Source: Molossus alvarezi
Lineage: Eukaryota; Chordata; Mammalia; Chiroptera; Molossidae
Length of the DNA stretch: 64,000 bases
Reading direction: 5' to 3'
Assembly (NCBI GenBank): GCA_037176705.1
Contig: CM073907.1
Location: 9,207,001 to 9,271,000, forward strand
Part shown: positions 45,868 through 57,786 of the stretch, piece after piece
How positions within the stretch are numbered: the stretch's first letter is position 1
How the letters are laid out: each line of letters begins with the position of its first letter
The notes under the pieces: generated by a model
Databases searched by the model: none
What the model saw: the letters and a program-made list of their open reading frames with translations, nothing else
Told to the model about the DNA's origin: nothing
Program-made: the position numbers and the translations under genes

Positions 45868-47740
45868 ATTATAGAAAAGGCTTTGAACTAGGGTGTAAGA
45901 CTTCACTATATACTACTCGAACAACCAGCCAGTAATAACAAGAAACCTACTCAATCCAGTGAAGACCATTTGCTAGATCCCTTGGGGCATGAGCTAGAGC
46001 CCACATCAGAGAGGAACACCAAGCCACTACCCACAGTCCCTCAAAGCACAGGAGCTGGGGGACAGGAACAAAAGAAGTAGCTGCCCCCCCCCCCCAAGAA
46101 GAGGCCTTTAGAAACCTCCACCCCATCAAAATATTACTTCAGAGACCCTACCAGTGAGAGTTCAGTGTGGCTGAACATGGTCCCTGGCTCTTGTTTGTTC
46201 AAAAAGCCTTCCCTTTGCTGGAAGACGTGCCGATCACTTCTTCACTTTGGTGTGAACAATGTACACACAATTGGCTCGACTTCTCTCAGCAACAGTCCAG
46301 GGGATCACTGTGCTGGGAAAACTAAGTTACAAGAGTAGGAGTTGAAGAGGCAGATGTTAGTTGGGGATGAGGATAATTCAGGAAAGAGGATGCTTGGGTA
46401 AGGCGTAACCATGGGGGGCTTTGCATGCCTCGGGGGGCTGAGGGGCAGGAGGAGGGGAGAAACAGTGGGCAGAACAGGAACCAGGGCTACCTCCCTCTGG
46501 GCTGAAATCTTGCCCAAGCTTTGATTCCACCAAAAATTAACATCTATATTTTATTCTTCTCATGGCTGAGTTTGGAACAAATATTATAAACCTGATCAAC
46601 ATACTCATATTTTCATTTTATTTATTTATTTATTTGGTTTTACAGTGTCATTTTCCAATGTTTGTGTGAAATTAGCTCAGATAGACATCAATTCGGTTGA
46701 CTACAGGACTACTGTTGGTCAAGGAGCTTGACAAATGTCCAGCCCTAGCACACGAGAACATTTATCTCTGGTTCTGTTAGCATCGGGGATGGGGTAGCCT
46801 ACACGTAACTGCCACTAGGGATGATTCTGGAAAATGAAAGGGTGGGTGGTCTCAGAAATACGTTTCTGAAAATCAGACCCTGCTTCTAGCAAACTTGTCA
46901 TGGATTTAGCCGGCCAGTTTTGAACTTGGGAGACAAAAGAAACAGAATTTCCAACTCTAGTATTTTCATCTGGAAAGACAGGGTGTCTTACCTTTAACAG
47001 AATGAACAGGAAAAAAAAAAAAAAGAATGAAATAATACAGCTAAAATTTGTCTTGGTTTACTAGCATACGCTAAAAGAATACAATCTTACTTGTTCGGAT
47101 TAAAGTACAAAGTAAATATAGGGATATGTCTTATACCCCCCCAAATTGTGATTATTTTGAAGAAGAAAATATATTAGGTGACTCCCTCAGTGCTGTGCTG
47201 ATACTTAAGTCTCTTTATAGAAATCTCTATTTCGAAGCCCAATTCAGACCCCCTTACCTTTTAACACTCACAAATCTGATATAAAATCGAATGTCATTTC
47301 AATAATGTGCGGTTTCTGTTGGCAATTTCCCCAATTTTCAGACATGGGAAGAAACATCAAAGAAGGAACCTACAGTTGGGGAACTCTCAGGGCGTTTTGG
47401 GGGTGAGTGTCTGGGGTGGGGGGTGGGAGTGGAGAAGAGTGGTAAAGTCAGTCTTTGTGACAAGTGATTAATAGTTCAAAGTCCTGATGGCTTTTCTATG
47501 AAGAACAGACCCGAGAGGAACAGTATGACAGAAAACAGAGACCCTCAATTAGCTTGTCCACACTCTCTTCGGGGTTCTGAAGGAGTATGCCCTCAAGGTG
47601 ATAGGGCATTGCCAGCCCCGAGCTCTCGGTGCCCCTGCACATTTGGGAGTCTTTGTTTGCAGAGCCAGGACACCTGGCTTCTGTTTGGTAATTGCATCTC
47701 TCTCTCAGCATCAGGCAAAGGCCTTGTTGTAAAAAGAAGG
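45868..47740. other. Unique stretch, no gene recognised
   Basis: Contains a C run at 46084-46096, (TTTA)n at 46616-46637 and an A14 run near 47010-47023. No gene or transposon recognised. Confidence 0.4.
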
Positions 47741-47741
47741 G

Positions 47742-47885
47742 CGTACGTGAACAATGCCGTGTCGTGGAAAGAACACTCCTGTCTCTCCGGTGACTCTCGA
47801 GCAAGCCCGTTGACATTTGCTAGCCTCAGTTCTCACATCTGTACAATGGGAACAATGTCTTGTTCTAGGATGAGGTTGGCAAAAG
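47742..47885 (+). repeat. MIR relic
   Basis: CCGTGTCGTGGAAAGAACAC, CCGTTGACATTTGCTAGCCT, CAGTTCTCACATCTGTACAA, TGGGAACAATG, AGGATGAGGTTGG: sense MIR order. Confidence 0.65.
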
Positions 47886-48001
47886 AAGCATGTTCGTTCC
47901 TGGGTGCCCACAATTAAACACACAACGCAGGGCAGGTGTTTTGTCTACCACCAAGGCACACGCGTGGGTTTAAATATCGCTGTCTTCCATGTTGAATTCT
48001 T

Positions 48002-48269
48002 CCCCTTGACTGCTGTTTTTTTTGTCTTTACTTGAGGATATTTTTACATTTATCTTCAGATAGAGTGGGAGGGAGAGAGGGAGAAAGAGAGAGAAACGTT
48101 GATGCGAAAGACACATGTCAACTGGTTGCCACCCACACAACCCCAACCGGAGCCGGGGACAAACCACAACCGAGGCACGTGCCCTTAGCGGGAACCGAAC
48201 CTGGGACTCTGGTTCGCAGGCTGATGCTCTAACCGCTGAGCCAAACAGGCCAGGGCCCCCTTGTCTGCT
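48002..48269 (-). mobile_element. Ves SINE, type C, 13 bp target-site duplication
   Basis: CCCCTTGACTGCT (48002-48014) and CCCCTTGTCTGCT (48257-48269), one mismatch, flank the SINE. The complement carries TTAGCGGGAACCGAACC, the GATATTTTTACATTTATCTTC tail form and the head AACCGCTGAGCCAAACAGGC. Confidence 0.94.
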
Positions 48270-49690
48270 TTTCAGTCGCACCAGGGCCTCTCACCACCAG
48301 ACCCGTTCCAAAGAATCCAATGAACTGAAAAAGACAACTTCTTTAAAATGAAAACACAGAACATATAGGTCAGCCGACATCGAAAAAAATAAAACAAAAC
48401 AACTGACCAGCTTCCCGCCACCAGACGACCCCTCCGCAGCCCAACCCCGACGCGGTGAAAAGGCAGAGCATTCCTGGAAAGCAGAGCCAGCCCCAAACAC
48501 GCACACCCGTTCTCCTCGAACCGCATCAGTTCAGGGTCCGAGCCAACTGGAAACCAAAGTCATTCGATGGATCAAGAAGCTATTCCCCGAAAACAAGGGG
48601 TTGCAAAAAAAAAAACCAAACAAATAAAAGTCTTCCCGGTGCACCTGCTGGAGACTCCGCTGGCCGCCTCCTGGCCACAGCGCTAACCTACATTTGATGC
48701 GATGTTGTTGCAGCTGTGGGCCAGGGTGGTTTATTTAAGTGACTCCAAATGCCTGTCAGTGTGGCAACCAGCTGAATACATAAAACAGGCGCTCCAAACC
48801 CTTAATGGCCCAGGGTCAGAGTAAATGGAATAATAAAATCCAAATGCTTTTGTCTCATTTTCCATCACCCAACCCGTCCGCATAAATCTGCAGCTTCGCG
48901 GTGACCTCCGTGTTCCGTGCGGGATGAGGCCGCCGGTCGGAGATACATTTGGTCTGCATCTTGGGTCTTTAAAAGCTTTTTCCAATTAATTTTAACTGGC
49001 TTCCATAAGGATCAAGTACAGCTTCCTCCCTCCCACCACCCTTCACTCCAACCTTTTTAACCAGCCAAGTGACACAATGCTCCAGAGAAATACAACAGGT
49101 ATCAACCCCATTATGCTCGGAATCACCGAAGACAAAATAGACTTGGGTTTTATTCCATGGCCTCACCTCTAGCTGCTGGAGGTCTATACAAAGTAGAAAA
49201 AAAAAAAACACGGCCAAGGTTTTCTGAGAACACTCCTGATTTGAACTCTGGAGATCAGGATACCCGTCCTTGGAGTCAACAGCACAAGTCCCTGTCGGAT
49301 TATTCGTGTGGCGTTGGGAAGTACAGCAAGAGAAAAGGAGTGTGTCTGGTAGACTTGTCTTCCGAGTGCTCCAGGAGACTGAGCGAGGACGAGAGAATGA
49401 GCAGGTGATGACCTGTGACTAACAACAAATAGCAGAGGAAGGTCCCCGAAGACCCTAACCGGGACCACTTTCTCCTGGCCCTTAAACTGGAGAAAGACAT
49501 AGAAGTCACCAGAACGAAGAAGCAGGATGTACGTTGATCCTCATTCGCCAGAGAGGTTCAATTTGAATTTGCTTGTTTATTTATTGTATCATTTCATAGT
49601 GCCAGCAACAGTGAGAGGCTTAGATCGAAGACACAGGTGTTCACAATTCTGCTTGGGTCACAGAGCTTGACTACAAAGTAAACATGACTC
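48270..49690. other. Unique stretch; possible regulatory patch at 48690-49010
   Basis: No transposon recognised. 48690-49010 combines ATTTAAGTGACTCC, AATGGAATAATAAAATCC, CAATTAATTTTAACTGG and retained CpGs (GCTTCGCGGTGACC, GGCCGCCGGTCGG), an enhancer-like mix. Frames up to 94 codons lack recognised domains. Confidence 0.35.
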
Positions 49691-49693
49691 ATT

Positions 49694-49944
49694 CTGAAAA
49701 GCATTTTTTTTTCGTTATTAATTTTAGAGAGAGAGGAAGGAAGAGGGAGAGAGAGAGAGAGAGGGAGAGAGAGAGAGACATGGATGAGACAGAACATCGA
49801 TTGGCTGCCTCCTTCATGCCCCCCACTGGGGATCGGGCCCACACCCTGGGCATGTGCCCTGACCGGGAATCGAACCGGCGACCTCTTGGTGCATGGGTTG
49901 ATGCTCAACCACTGACCCACACCGGCCGGACTGAAAAGCATTTT
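49694..49944 (-). mobile_element. Ves SINE, type A, 14 bp target-site duplication
   Basis: Perfect CTGAAAAGCATTTT at 49694-49707 and 49931-49944 flanks the SINE (49708-49930). Near-consensus: CCCCCCACTGGGGATCGGGC, TGACCGGGAATCGAACCGGC, and an expanded GA block at 49729-49779. A young copy. Confidence 0.97.
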
Positions 49945-50260
49945 AATAACAGAGGTGGGGGAATTTAAATAAGAACTTTGAATGCTTTGTTTCTATCAGC
50001 AATTCGGGTTCCTTTGTTACCCCCTCATTCCTATCACGTTGGACATTTTCTGCTTCTATTTTGTCTCTATTCTGCCCCCGTTTCTTTTCCATCTCCAAAA
50101 TTGGGTTCCCCTTTCTCATGTGTGTCCCTGCCTTTTTACCATTTTGCTCCCCAGAAAATATATTGATCTAGAAATTCCTCCTGTTTCATAAATGCCTAAA
50201 ATGTTCAGCAGGACGCCGTCCCGATATTCGTTTGGTTTTGACCCCCTTCATCTTTCAGGA
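49945..50260. other. Pyrimidine-rich unique stretch
   Basis: Nothing recognised in about 315 bp. Confidence 0.35.
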
Positions 50261-50261
50261 A

Positions 50262-50392
50262 TAAGAGAGAACTGAGGTCTGGAGCAAGGGACACGGTTCA
50301 AAGCCAGGAAGCTGGTGAGTGGAAGGGCCGGGTGACCCGAGTCCTCGGCCACCCTGCATTATTCAGTCTTTGCCCTGCCCTGGCATCATGTC
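50262..50392 (-). repeat. MIR relic
   Basis: AATAAGAGAGAACTGAGGTC, GTTCAAAGCCAGGAAGCTGG, GAGTGGAAGGGCCGGGTGAC, CCGAGTCCTCGGCC: antisense MIR order. Confidence 0.65.
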
Positions 50393-51157
50393 GTGTACTT
50401 TGTAAGTGGAGGTAGCTACACCTTTTCTGTTCGAGAAGTCTTTGGCCAGTGTGCCTGAATCCCGACATTTGCTCACTTCCTATTCTATGCTTGCCTGGAC
50501 CGAGTTAAACTTCAAGCCAAAGAGTAGACTTGAAGAAGCTGTCCCTATTGTTGCGACAGCTGATGGGCTAAATAACAAAGGAAACTTGGCTCAAGTCTAG
50601 GAAAATGAGTCCCCCGACCCAAAGTCGACATCACCCACATCACCTCAAAGAACCTAGACGGAGGGAATTAAAGGTATAATGCGTGACTGCTGGAGAAGAG
50701 ATTTGACCGCGAACTTGTTAGCAAACTGGTTGAAAAGCTCAGCCTTATGTAAATCCGTCCTGGAACTATTGAACATGGACATCTTTGAAAGGGACCCAGT
50801 GAAATGGACGGACCAGGCATGACCGTGCAAAGTGATGGATAGAAAATGTATCCTGTGTGTTTTGCTGCTTCCCAGGGAGTTTGCCAAAAAGAATGAAATT
50901 GCGGAATTCTGTGGCTCTTGAATGTCATCCATCGCTCCCTGGATCTTTCTCATTCCGAGTCAGCGTGGTCAGTCCCGTTGGGAAGAGACTGAAACGTGTT
51001 CCCTGGGCACCCACTAAATTTCTCTTGTGTGTTTCTGTTACCCTTTTAAATATAATTTTTACTTTCCTTTTCCTGGGTTTCACAGCTCATTTGTAAAAGG
51101 GCTTTCCTTCCCAGACACTCCAAATACATCCCCGTGGTACTTCAAGGCTGGTATGCG
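50393..51157. other. Unique stretch, no gene recognised
   Basis: Frames of 79-99 codons on both strands, no recognised domain. Confidence 0.35.
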
Positions 51158-51372
51158 GTGTCGCGGAAAAAGAGCATGAAGTTTCAATGAAAATATCTCT
51201 GGGTCCAAAATCCACCTAAGCAGCCCTGAACAGACGGATTTAAACTTCCTGATTGTCAGGTTCTCCATCTGTGAAATGTGGATCATAAAACAGACTTTGC
51301 AAAGTTGTCATAAGGATTAAGAGAAATAACATGAGTTATGGCTGGTTGGCATATATAATAGGTATATAGTAG
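51158..51372 (+). repeat. MIR relic
   Basis: GTCGCGGAAAAAGAGCATGA, CCTGATTGTCAGGTTCTCC, ATCTGTGAAATGTGGATCAT, AAGTTGTCATAAGGATTAAG and TATGGCTGGTTGGCATAT, nearly full-length but diverged. Confidence 0.65.
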
Positions 51373-51388
51373 CAGACATCACCCCCAA

Positions 51389-51430
51389 ACACACACACAC
51401 ACACACACACACATACACACACACACACAA
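51389..51430 (+). repeat. (CA)n microsatellite
   Basis: About 20 CA units with one CATACA interruption, directly after the MIR 3' end. Confidence 0.95.
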
Positions 51431-51814
51431 TTCTATCTTTGGAACGAGGATCTTTTTCCATGTGACACACAACTATTTCCAGTTATGGACTATTTTGCCA
51501 GTTTAAACACCCCGATTGCTGAAGAAAAAACTTAGAAGTTAATGAGTTTTTGCAAGATTCCTCGATTAGGCTACAGCAGAGCTGAGCTGTACACACTGTA
51601 CCCTGAGCTCTGAAGCCTGCGCTATTCCCATGCTCAGACCTTATTGTTCCCAACCTGCTGAACTATGGGAATGACCAGGCACCTCCCTCCTCATCATAGT
51701 CCCTCTCCAGGAAGGAAGCTTGAAACCCTCAATCATAGTAATGGATTAGCCTCAAAGAGAAATGATTGGTTTGCCTCTGCCCTCATTCCAGCAGTAGAGA
51801 TACTTAAGAAATGA
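51431..51814. other. Unique stretch, no gene recognised
   Basis: Nothing recognised. Confidence 0.35.
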
Positions 51815-51815
51815 T

Positions 51816-52040
51816 GCACACGGCCAATGTGGCTCATTGGATTGAGTGTCATCCCATGGACTGAGAGGTCCCGGTTTGATTCCTGGTCGGGGCACATGCC
51901 TGGGTTGTGGGCTCGATCCCCAGTAGGGGGCGTGCAGGAGGCAACCAATCGATATTTCTCTCTCACATCGATGTTTCTATCCCTGCCTTCCCCTCTCTCT
52001 AAAAATATCAATTAAAAAACATTTAAAAAAAAATAAAATA
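51816..52040 (+). mobile_element. Ves SINE, type B
   Basis: CACACGGCCAATGTGGCTCA, ATCCCATGGACTGAGAGGTC, CCCAGTAGGGGGCGTGCAGG, CT block and an A-rich tail AAATATCAATTAAAAAAC. It lies directly upstream of an L1M 3' UTR relic. Confidence 0.93.
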
Positions 52041-52052
52041 AAGAGTGAACCA

Positions 52053-52241
52053 TATGTGAACTGTGGACTTGGGTGATAATGACACGTCTCTGCAGGTTCA
52101 TGATCATAGCAAACATTGTACTCTGGCAATGTTGATAATCAGGGAGGCTGTGCCCAGGGGGCTGAGGGAAATCTCTGTATCTGCCTCTTAGTTTTGTTTT
52201 GCACCTGAAACTGCTCTAAAAGTGAAGTTTTTAATTTAAAA
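52053..52241 (+). mobile_element. Ancient L1M 3' UTR relic
   Basis: TGGACTTGGGTGATAATGAC, TGCAGGTTCATGATCATAGC, TGGCAATGTTGATAATCAGG, AGGCTGTGCCCAGGGG and GAAACTGCTCTAAAAGTGAA match the 3' UTR order of old mammalian L1. Sense strand. Confidence 0.75.
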
Positions 52242-52283
52242 ATTTCAAGATATCTTTACCGCATTTCAATCATTTTTCCACGA

Positions 52284-52805
52284 CAGCTATTTTCCACCAG
52301 TGTGCCTGGCACGTGATGTGCCACAAGAATTTTTAAAACATGCAGTATCTGACTATTTAATCAGGGGCACTGACCTCTTTTCCTTTACATGGTCCAATTA
52401 AAGAAATGACAACAGCCAACACAATAGCTCTCTAGTGTGAATAAATCAAAATTATACCTTTTCTTTCAGATTGGCAGATTTTTTTGGTGTGCTGCAAAAC
52501 TTTAGTTTATGTGCCACGAGATGAAAAGGGTTGAGCCCTGCCCAGTTTGGCTCAGCGGTTAGAGCATTGGCCCACGGACCAGAGAGTCCCGGGTTCAGTT
52601 CCCTCTAAGGGTATATTCCTCAGTTGCAGTTTGTCCCTGGCCCTGGTTGGGGTCATGCAAATGGCAACCAGTCGATGTGTCTCTCTCACGTTGATGTTTC
52701 TCTCTCTCTCTTCCTCCCTCTCTCTCTGCTGCTCTATCTGAAGATAAATCCAAAAAGTCCTTGGGTGAGGATAAAAGAAAAAAAAAAAAGGGTTGAAAAT
52801 CACTG
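52284..52805 (+). mobile_element. hAT-type DNA transposon copy interrupted by a SINE
   Basis: Left end CAGCTATTTTCCACC (52284-52298) and right end GGTTGAAAATCACTG (52791-52805) are imperfect terminal inverted repeats of the CAGTGGTTTTCAACC class. Between them are AAGAATTTTTAAAACATGCA, AGGGGCACTGACCTC, ACAGCCAACACAATAGC and GTGTGCTGCAAAAC...TATGTGCCACGAGATG, typical of non-autonomous hAT copies. Without the SINE it is about 260 bp, with no transposase. The 8 bp flanks do not match clearly. Strand is arbitrary. Confidence 0.65.
52524..52796 (+). mobile_element. Ves SINE, type C, nested in the hAT copy
   Basis: Perfect AAAAGGGTTGA at 52524-52534 and 52786-52796 flanks the SINE (52535-52785). 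The duplicated bases belong to the right terminal region of the hAT copy, so the SINE is younger. It has GCTCAGCGGTTAGAGCATTG, CTCTAAGGGTATATTCCTCA and TCCTTGGGTGAGGATAAAA. Confidence 0.96.
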
Positions 52806-55158
52806 AGCTATGATACTAAAAATAAAAGGGAAGGGATATTTTATAAGCAAAGAGACAACTTTGGTGATGGGGAAAATCTCCCCTTGCCTAACGCCCACTT
52901 AGATTTATGGCCTTGTTCCTGGACTGTGAATGGCTTGTTATCCCTAAAATATAGTCCCCCAAGTCCAGGTCTGGGCTGTCCATCTGTCTTGCTGACCAGC
53001 TGTCCTGCTTTCGGGCCTTGCCAGGCCTCTTCGGCTGGTTCAGTGACAGGGAGGCTTCCCAGAAGCTGTCCCGGGAACGTCTGGCTCCCCAGATCAAGGG
53101 TATTGGCTGTTTAATATCACACCAAGGGGGCCAGACATCTGGCCAGAGCCCAGTACAGAATGGGACGTGTAAGGTGAGGAGGTGACGGAACAATGAGGAA
53201 GGGTCCAAGAGGACGAGGGAAGATGAAGAGGAGAGGAGAAGATTGGCTGAGATTTGGAGTTGTGCTTGGTACCAGTAGTCAAAAGTACTATTTCCCAATC
53301 ATCAGCACTCAGAAAGCCCATCTGCCCATAACCGTGAACAAAGGAACAGAGGTTTGGGGATCCTGGGACGAAGGCGAACCACAGTGAGCAGCTCTGAAGG
53401 GCTCGTGTAAGCCGGCTTGATTAAGAGCATTCTTTCCCCATCAAACTGAAGTTTTATAAGCCAGCCTCCAGATGCTTCTCCTTAAGACAGATTAATATCA
53501 AGTTCATTGTTGCACTTGAGGTTGAGGAACGGGAATGGCAGTCTTAGAGCCAAACACATGTGAAGTGTTCAAGAGCCCCAGTAGGAAATCTCTGCACACA
53601 GTTTATGAGGGAGCTCTGTTGTACTCGGTGTGGGTCACCTTCAACAGCCAGACCAGATAGGAGAGGCCAAGAGGCTCCTACCCCTCAGGGCAGTAAAGAC
53701 GGGTTTATTGTCTGGAGACGACCTTGGATTGACTGAGCAAGGCGACCATTCTACTTGGGCTGTGCTGGTCTTGGGAACACTTTGCTTCTCTGAGGAGGAC
53801 AAGAGCTAGCCAGGCTGAGGCATCTGAACCAAAAAAAGGGGGAGAGATTTCTGTGAGAGAATTCTAAGTAGAGAGTTAATGGCTTCCAAATGACATGGGC
53901 CAACAGATGATTATGAAATGGACACCAGCCTGGTGTGAGAACAGGTGGTAGGTGCCCAGGAAAATCCCAAGAGGCCACTTCTGTTCTCAATTACCAGGAG
54001 AAGGGGGTTCTGGGCCTTTTTTTCATTGGGGCATATGAAGTGGCTATAAATGACTCAGTTGTCTCCCAAAGTGGCAGAATGTAGGCACGTCTATGACACT
54101 ACGCAGAATGCTAAGGAATGTCAGCACTATTCCTGAACCACACTCTGTATGGACAGGGTCACGGTTCCTGTATTTAAGGGCATCAAAATGACAGACTCAT
54201 CACCCTTTAGTCCTTCCTCAGAGAACACACAGGGGTCTCAGAGGCACATGGCCTGTGTAGAATGAGTCACCACGGCCAAAGTCCTCAGAAGCTAGACCTC
54301 GAGGCCAAACGCCCTGAGAGGAACAGGAGTTGCTAGTGTGGCGGTGAGCACAGTGTGTGTCTGGCTTGCAGGGCTCCTACAACTCCGTTCTGCACAGAAC
54401 TTGGAGCATTCCCAGGAACTGGTGGTGATGGAGTGAGGCATTTTCCATTTGGAGAGGTGATTTTTATTATTATTACAGGCTTTGTCAGTATCGCAGAAAT
54501 TGGGGGGAGAAAAAGAAAAGGGACTAATCACAAACGCTATTTACCAAACCACATTAGTCAAAATACTGCATTTTAAAACCCCTTAAGTTGTTATACATCA
54601 TCATATAAGTCATCGCCAAGTAGTAATACAAATTCTTGAGAGTTATGTTGACACGGAATTTGTCAGCGAAGTGCTGGAAAATTTACCTCTGCTCATATAT
54701 CTGTAGTCATATCCTCCAAAGAAATTAACATATCATAACGCTAATATTTCAAGGTAATGTTTTTTCATGAGGATGCCATATTTTATCAGTTAATACCATC
54801 TGTGTAAAAACTATTCAATTACAATATCAAGCTGTATATGATTAATATTGATTTCTGCACAGTAAGAGTGACTTTCCAAGGCATGAGAGTCTTACTGTCG
54901 ACTCCACAGCGAACATGGGAACAGAAATGAATCCATTTCTGTTAAAGAACTAAAAGGCAGGTGAAGTTGGGACTCATGGGGGGAAAAAAGAAATTAATAG
55001 ACCAACTGAGAGTCAACCACCTTTACTAAGAGTCCGAAAGCTTTGGAATTCTCTTGCGTCTTCAAGGCAGAATTAGGGGTGGGGGCTCTGTGGAAGACCC
55101 TCAGGTAGGGAAAGATAAGGGTGGTAAGTGAGGAGTCCCTATAACAGTATATGCAGAT
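52806..55158. other. Unique stretch, no supported gene
   Basis: About 2.3 kb without named transposons. A 136-codon minus-strand frame (52888-53298) shows no domain. AT-rich 54580-54860 with AATATTG/TTAATATTG words may be regulatory, but evidence is weak. Confidence 0.4.
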
Positions 55159-55159
55159 T

Positions 55160-55322
55160 GCCTGGCTGGTGTGGCTCAGTGGTTGAGCGTCGACCCATGC
55201 ACCAAGAGGTCGCTGGTTCGATTCCCGGTCAGGGCACATGCCCAGGTTGTGGGCCGGATCCCCAGTGGGACGCATGCAGGAGGCGGCCAATAATGTTCTC
55301 TCTCACCCACGTTTCCATCTTC
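55160..55322 (+). mobile_element. Ves SINE, type A, lacking its 3' tail
   Basis: GCCTGGCTGGTGTGGCTCAG, GCTGGTTCGATTCCCGGTCA, GGCATGCAGG-like body (GACGCATGCAGGAGGCGG) and TTCTCTCTCACCCACGTTTC, then an abrupt end with no CT block or A tail. A later deletion or rearrangement at about 55322 is likely. Confidence 0.92.
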
Positions 55323-56198
55323 AGTCTTTTTCTAAGTTGTACCACTTGCCCTGTGCCCTCTACCTTCTTCATACCTCCACGTTTTCCCTCCTGACTCCAG
55401 AGTTACTCCTGGAACGTCAGCTCTTGCGAAGCGCTTCCTACCGACTTAGATTCCTACATAAAATCATGGCTCATTGCATGCATTTATAAATGTGCTTGCC
55501 TGTAACATAAAGTCACCTACGAAGTACATGTGCATATCCATGGCTTCGGAGCCCCGAACTATAACAAGGGAGGGAGTTTGTTACTGAAGGTGCCAGAAGG
55601 CTCTACTTTGCTTTACTGACAATACCATTCATGGTGCCGGTCGTCTGACACACCCACGCCATTGGTCTTGATGAACATCAAGCTTGAGGATGAGACCATC
55701 ACAGTCCTGGTTTTGAACAGAAAGCTGTGAGCTAACATCATGCCCAGTGAGTCTGAGGCATGATCAGAGACATTGGAATATAAGGGAACAAGCTTCATTA
55801 ATCTCAGTGCTTCGTTGAGAGCTGATGCTATATAATCTCAGGTGACTTCGGGGTTCAGGTAGTTAGCAAATGCGGGTGCTGAGTCAATAGGGGACTGTGC
55901 AATGTGAAGCTTTTAGTTATAGCTTCATTTTGCCATGTAGGAGTGGTACGGTGTTGTTAGATTTTCTGAAAGGAACAGACCCAGTTTAGATGTCCAACTA
56001 ATATTGGAGATTGGTCTAATTTAAACAACCCCTGTCTGCAGGCTGAATGCAGTCTAGAGCTTGCGATCTGATTTAGCGTGCTTGACTCTCTGTCTCCCCC
56101 ATCACTCAATCTCAGCAAGCGTAGGCTGAGGGACAATTGGTGCACAGTATGTAAAGCAATGTAGGCTTAAATAATCTCTGCCCATTTCATCTGTATCC
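55323..56198. other. Unique stretch, no gene recognised
   Basis: No transposon or exon recognised. Confidence 0.35.
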
Positions 56199-56199
56199 A

Positions 56200-56313
56200 T
56201 GTTTCTCAAAGTGTCTTCAAAAGGGCCTCCTCACACCAACTGTTAACGGGTGTTGCTTGGAAAAAAAAAAAAAAAAAAAAGAGTTCTGCTATCAAATAAG
56301 TCTTCAAAAAGGT
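56200..56313 (+). mobile_element. DNA-transposon-like fragment
   Basis: TGTTTCTCAAAGTGTCTTCA, GTTAACGGGTGTTGCTTGG, an A20 run, then AGTTCTGCTATCAAATAAGT. This order matches a mammalian non-autonomous DNA transposon with CAGTGTTTCCCAAA-type ends; the terminal right end is lost. Family name not assigned. Confidence 0.42.
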
Positions 56314-56672
56314 TGATTATGACAACAATAAAGAGGCAAGAGCTCAGAATGGCAGAATGAGAAGTTCAGCAAATCCTCGTCCTGAGAAATCAGCGACAGA
56401 ACTGGACAAAATAGACAATTAGAACAGTAGCAGTTGTAGGCTTCAGTACCACACTCACATTTTTGATAGAGCAGCTAGACCAAAAATCGTTAAGGATGTA
56501 CAGAAATTGAACAGTGTTGTCCGCTAACCTGACGAAATTGCTATCTGTGAAACACCTGGTCCGAGTGTAGCAGAACACACATTCTTTTCTCTGTTCTATT
56601 TTGGAGCATTTGCCAAGGTAGGCCATGTGCTAGGCGTAAGTCTCAAAGAGTTTCGAGGGATTGGAATCTGTT
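56314..56672. other. Unique stretch, no gene recognised
   Basis: A 78-codon minus-strand frame without recognised domain. Confidence 0.35.
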
Positions 56673-56860
56673 CGTCCAGGGTGGCTCAGTGGTTGAGCAT
56701 CAACCCAGGCACCGAGAGGTCGCCAGTTCGATTCCCGGTCAGGGCACATGCCCAGGTTGTGGGCCTGATCCCCAGTGAGGGGCGTGTGGGAGGCAGCCAA
56801 TCGATGTTCTCTCTTATTGATGTTCCTGTCTCTCTCTCAAATCAATAAAGAAAAAAGAAA
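56673..56860 (+). mobile_element. Ves SINE, type A
   Basis: TCGTCCAGGGTGGCTCAGTG, GCCAGTTCGATTCCCGGTCA, GGCCTGATCCCCAGTGAGGG, a short CT block and CTCAAATCAATAAAG. Similar flanks GGATTGGAATC and GGATTACAATC (about 56659 and 56862) may be a decayed target-site duplication. Confidence 0.93.
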
Positions 56861-56874
56861 TGGATTACAATCCC

Positions 56875-57658
56875 AGAAAATATACCTGAATGGCTCACTT
56901 CCCTGGCAACATTTAGCACAACAGATTATAACTTTGGCTCTAAAATTGCCCCCGGTTCCCAGAGCCTGGTATTCCAAGGCAATGTGGGTCAGAGAGTCCC
57001 GCTGGGTCTGGGTGATGAGCAATCATCGTATGCTCCTTAGTCTAACTTGTGGAAAATAGAGCAGAGTGGATGTGGCTAATGATAGCCACTCTGCTACACT
57101 TGAGTCAACAAAACATAAGCCCAGGGAATATTGAGTTAAGTTGGAATCCTCGGGGGGCACCGGCAGCTCACCTCTGGAGTAAAGCAAGAATAGATGCAAT
57201 ACTTAGAGATGTAACGAGTGACCCAGAGGAGCCACTAGTGAAATAGGCCTGCACGTCCATTGAATACACCTATGAATTCAGCCACGTTTTGACAGTCTAG
57301 TCATTTCCACTGCCGTCCAATTCAATCAAAATGGTCAAGTTAGTGATGCTTGTACTGCGTCAAATGTACCTTTCAACAAACTCGAAGAAGTATGGGATGC
57401 TTATCTAAATGAGCATCAGGAGATTCTATTCTGAAGGAAGGATTCATACTCATGGTACAAATAAAGTGCTACACGGATGGTAGTTTCTCTGTGATGATAA
57501 GCTCCCAGGTTCTCTCTGGGAAGGGTTCGGCCTGTTGTAAGTTGATGTTGACTCATCAGCAATGAGCAGAGAAGATGCTGGAGGGGGGGGACGGTGGAGA
57601 GAATTCAACATCTTTACAAACTATAGTTATTTCTGCTATGACACAGCTGTCTTACCCA
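56875..57658. other. Unique stretch, no gene recognised
   Basis: Nothing recognised. Confidence 0.35.
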
Positions 57659-57659
57659 A

Positions 57660-57786
57660 AGCAGAGCATTAAGCTCTTTACATACAATTCTATGTAATTC
57701 TTAAAACGATCCTGGGACCTAAATACTATTTCCATTTCACTCTTGGAGAAACTGAGGCTGAGCTACTCCACAAAAGCACACAGTTA
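57660..57786 (-). repeat. MIR relic
   Basis: CATTAAGCTCTTTACATACA, AATTCTTAAAACGATCCTGG, ATACTATTTCCATTTCACTC, GGAGAAACTGAGGCTGAGC: antisense MIR order. Confidence 0.75.
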
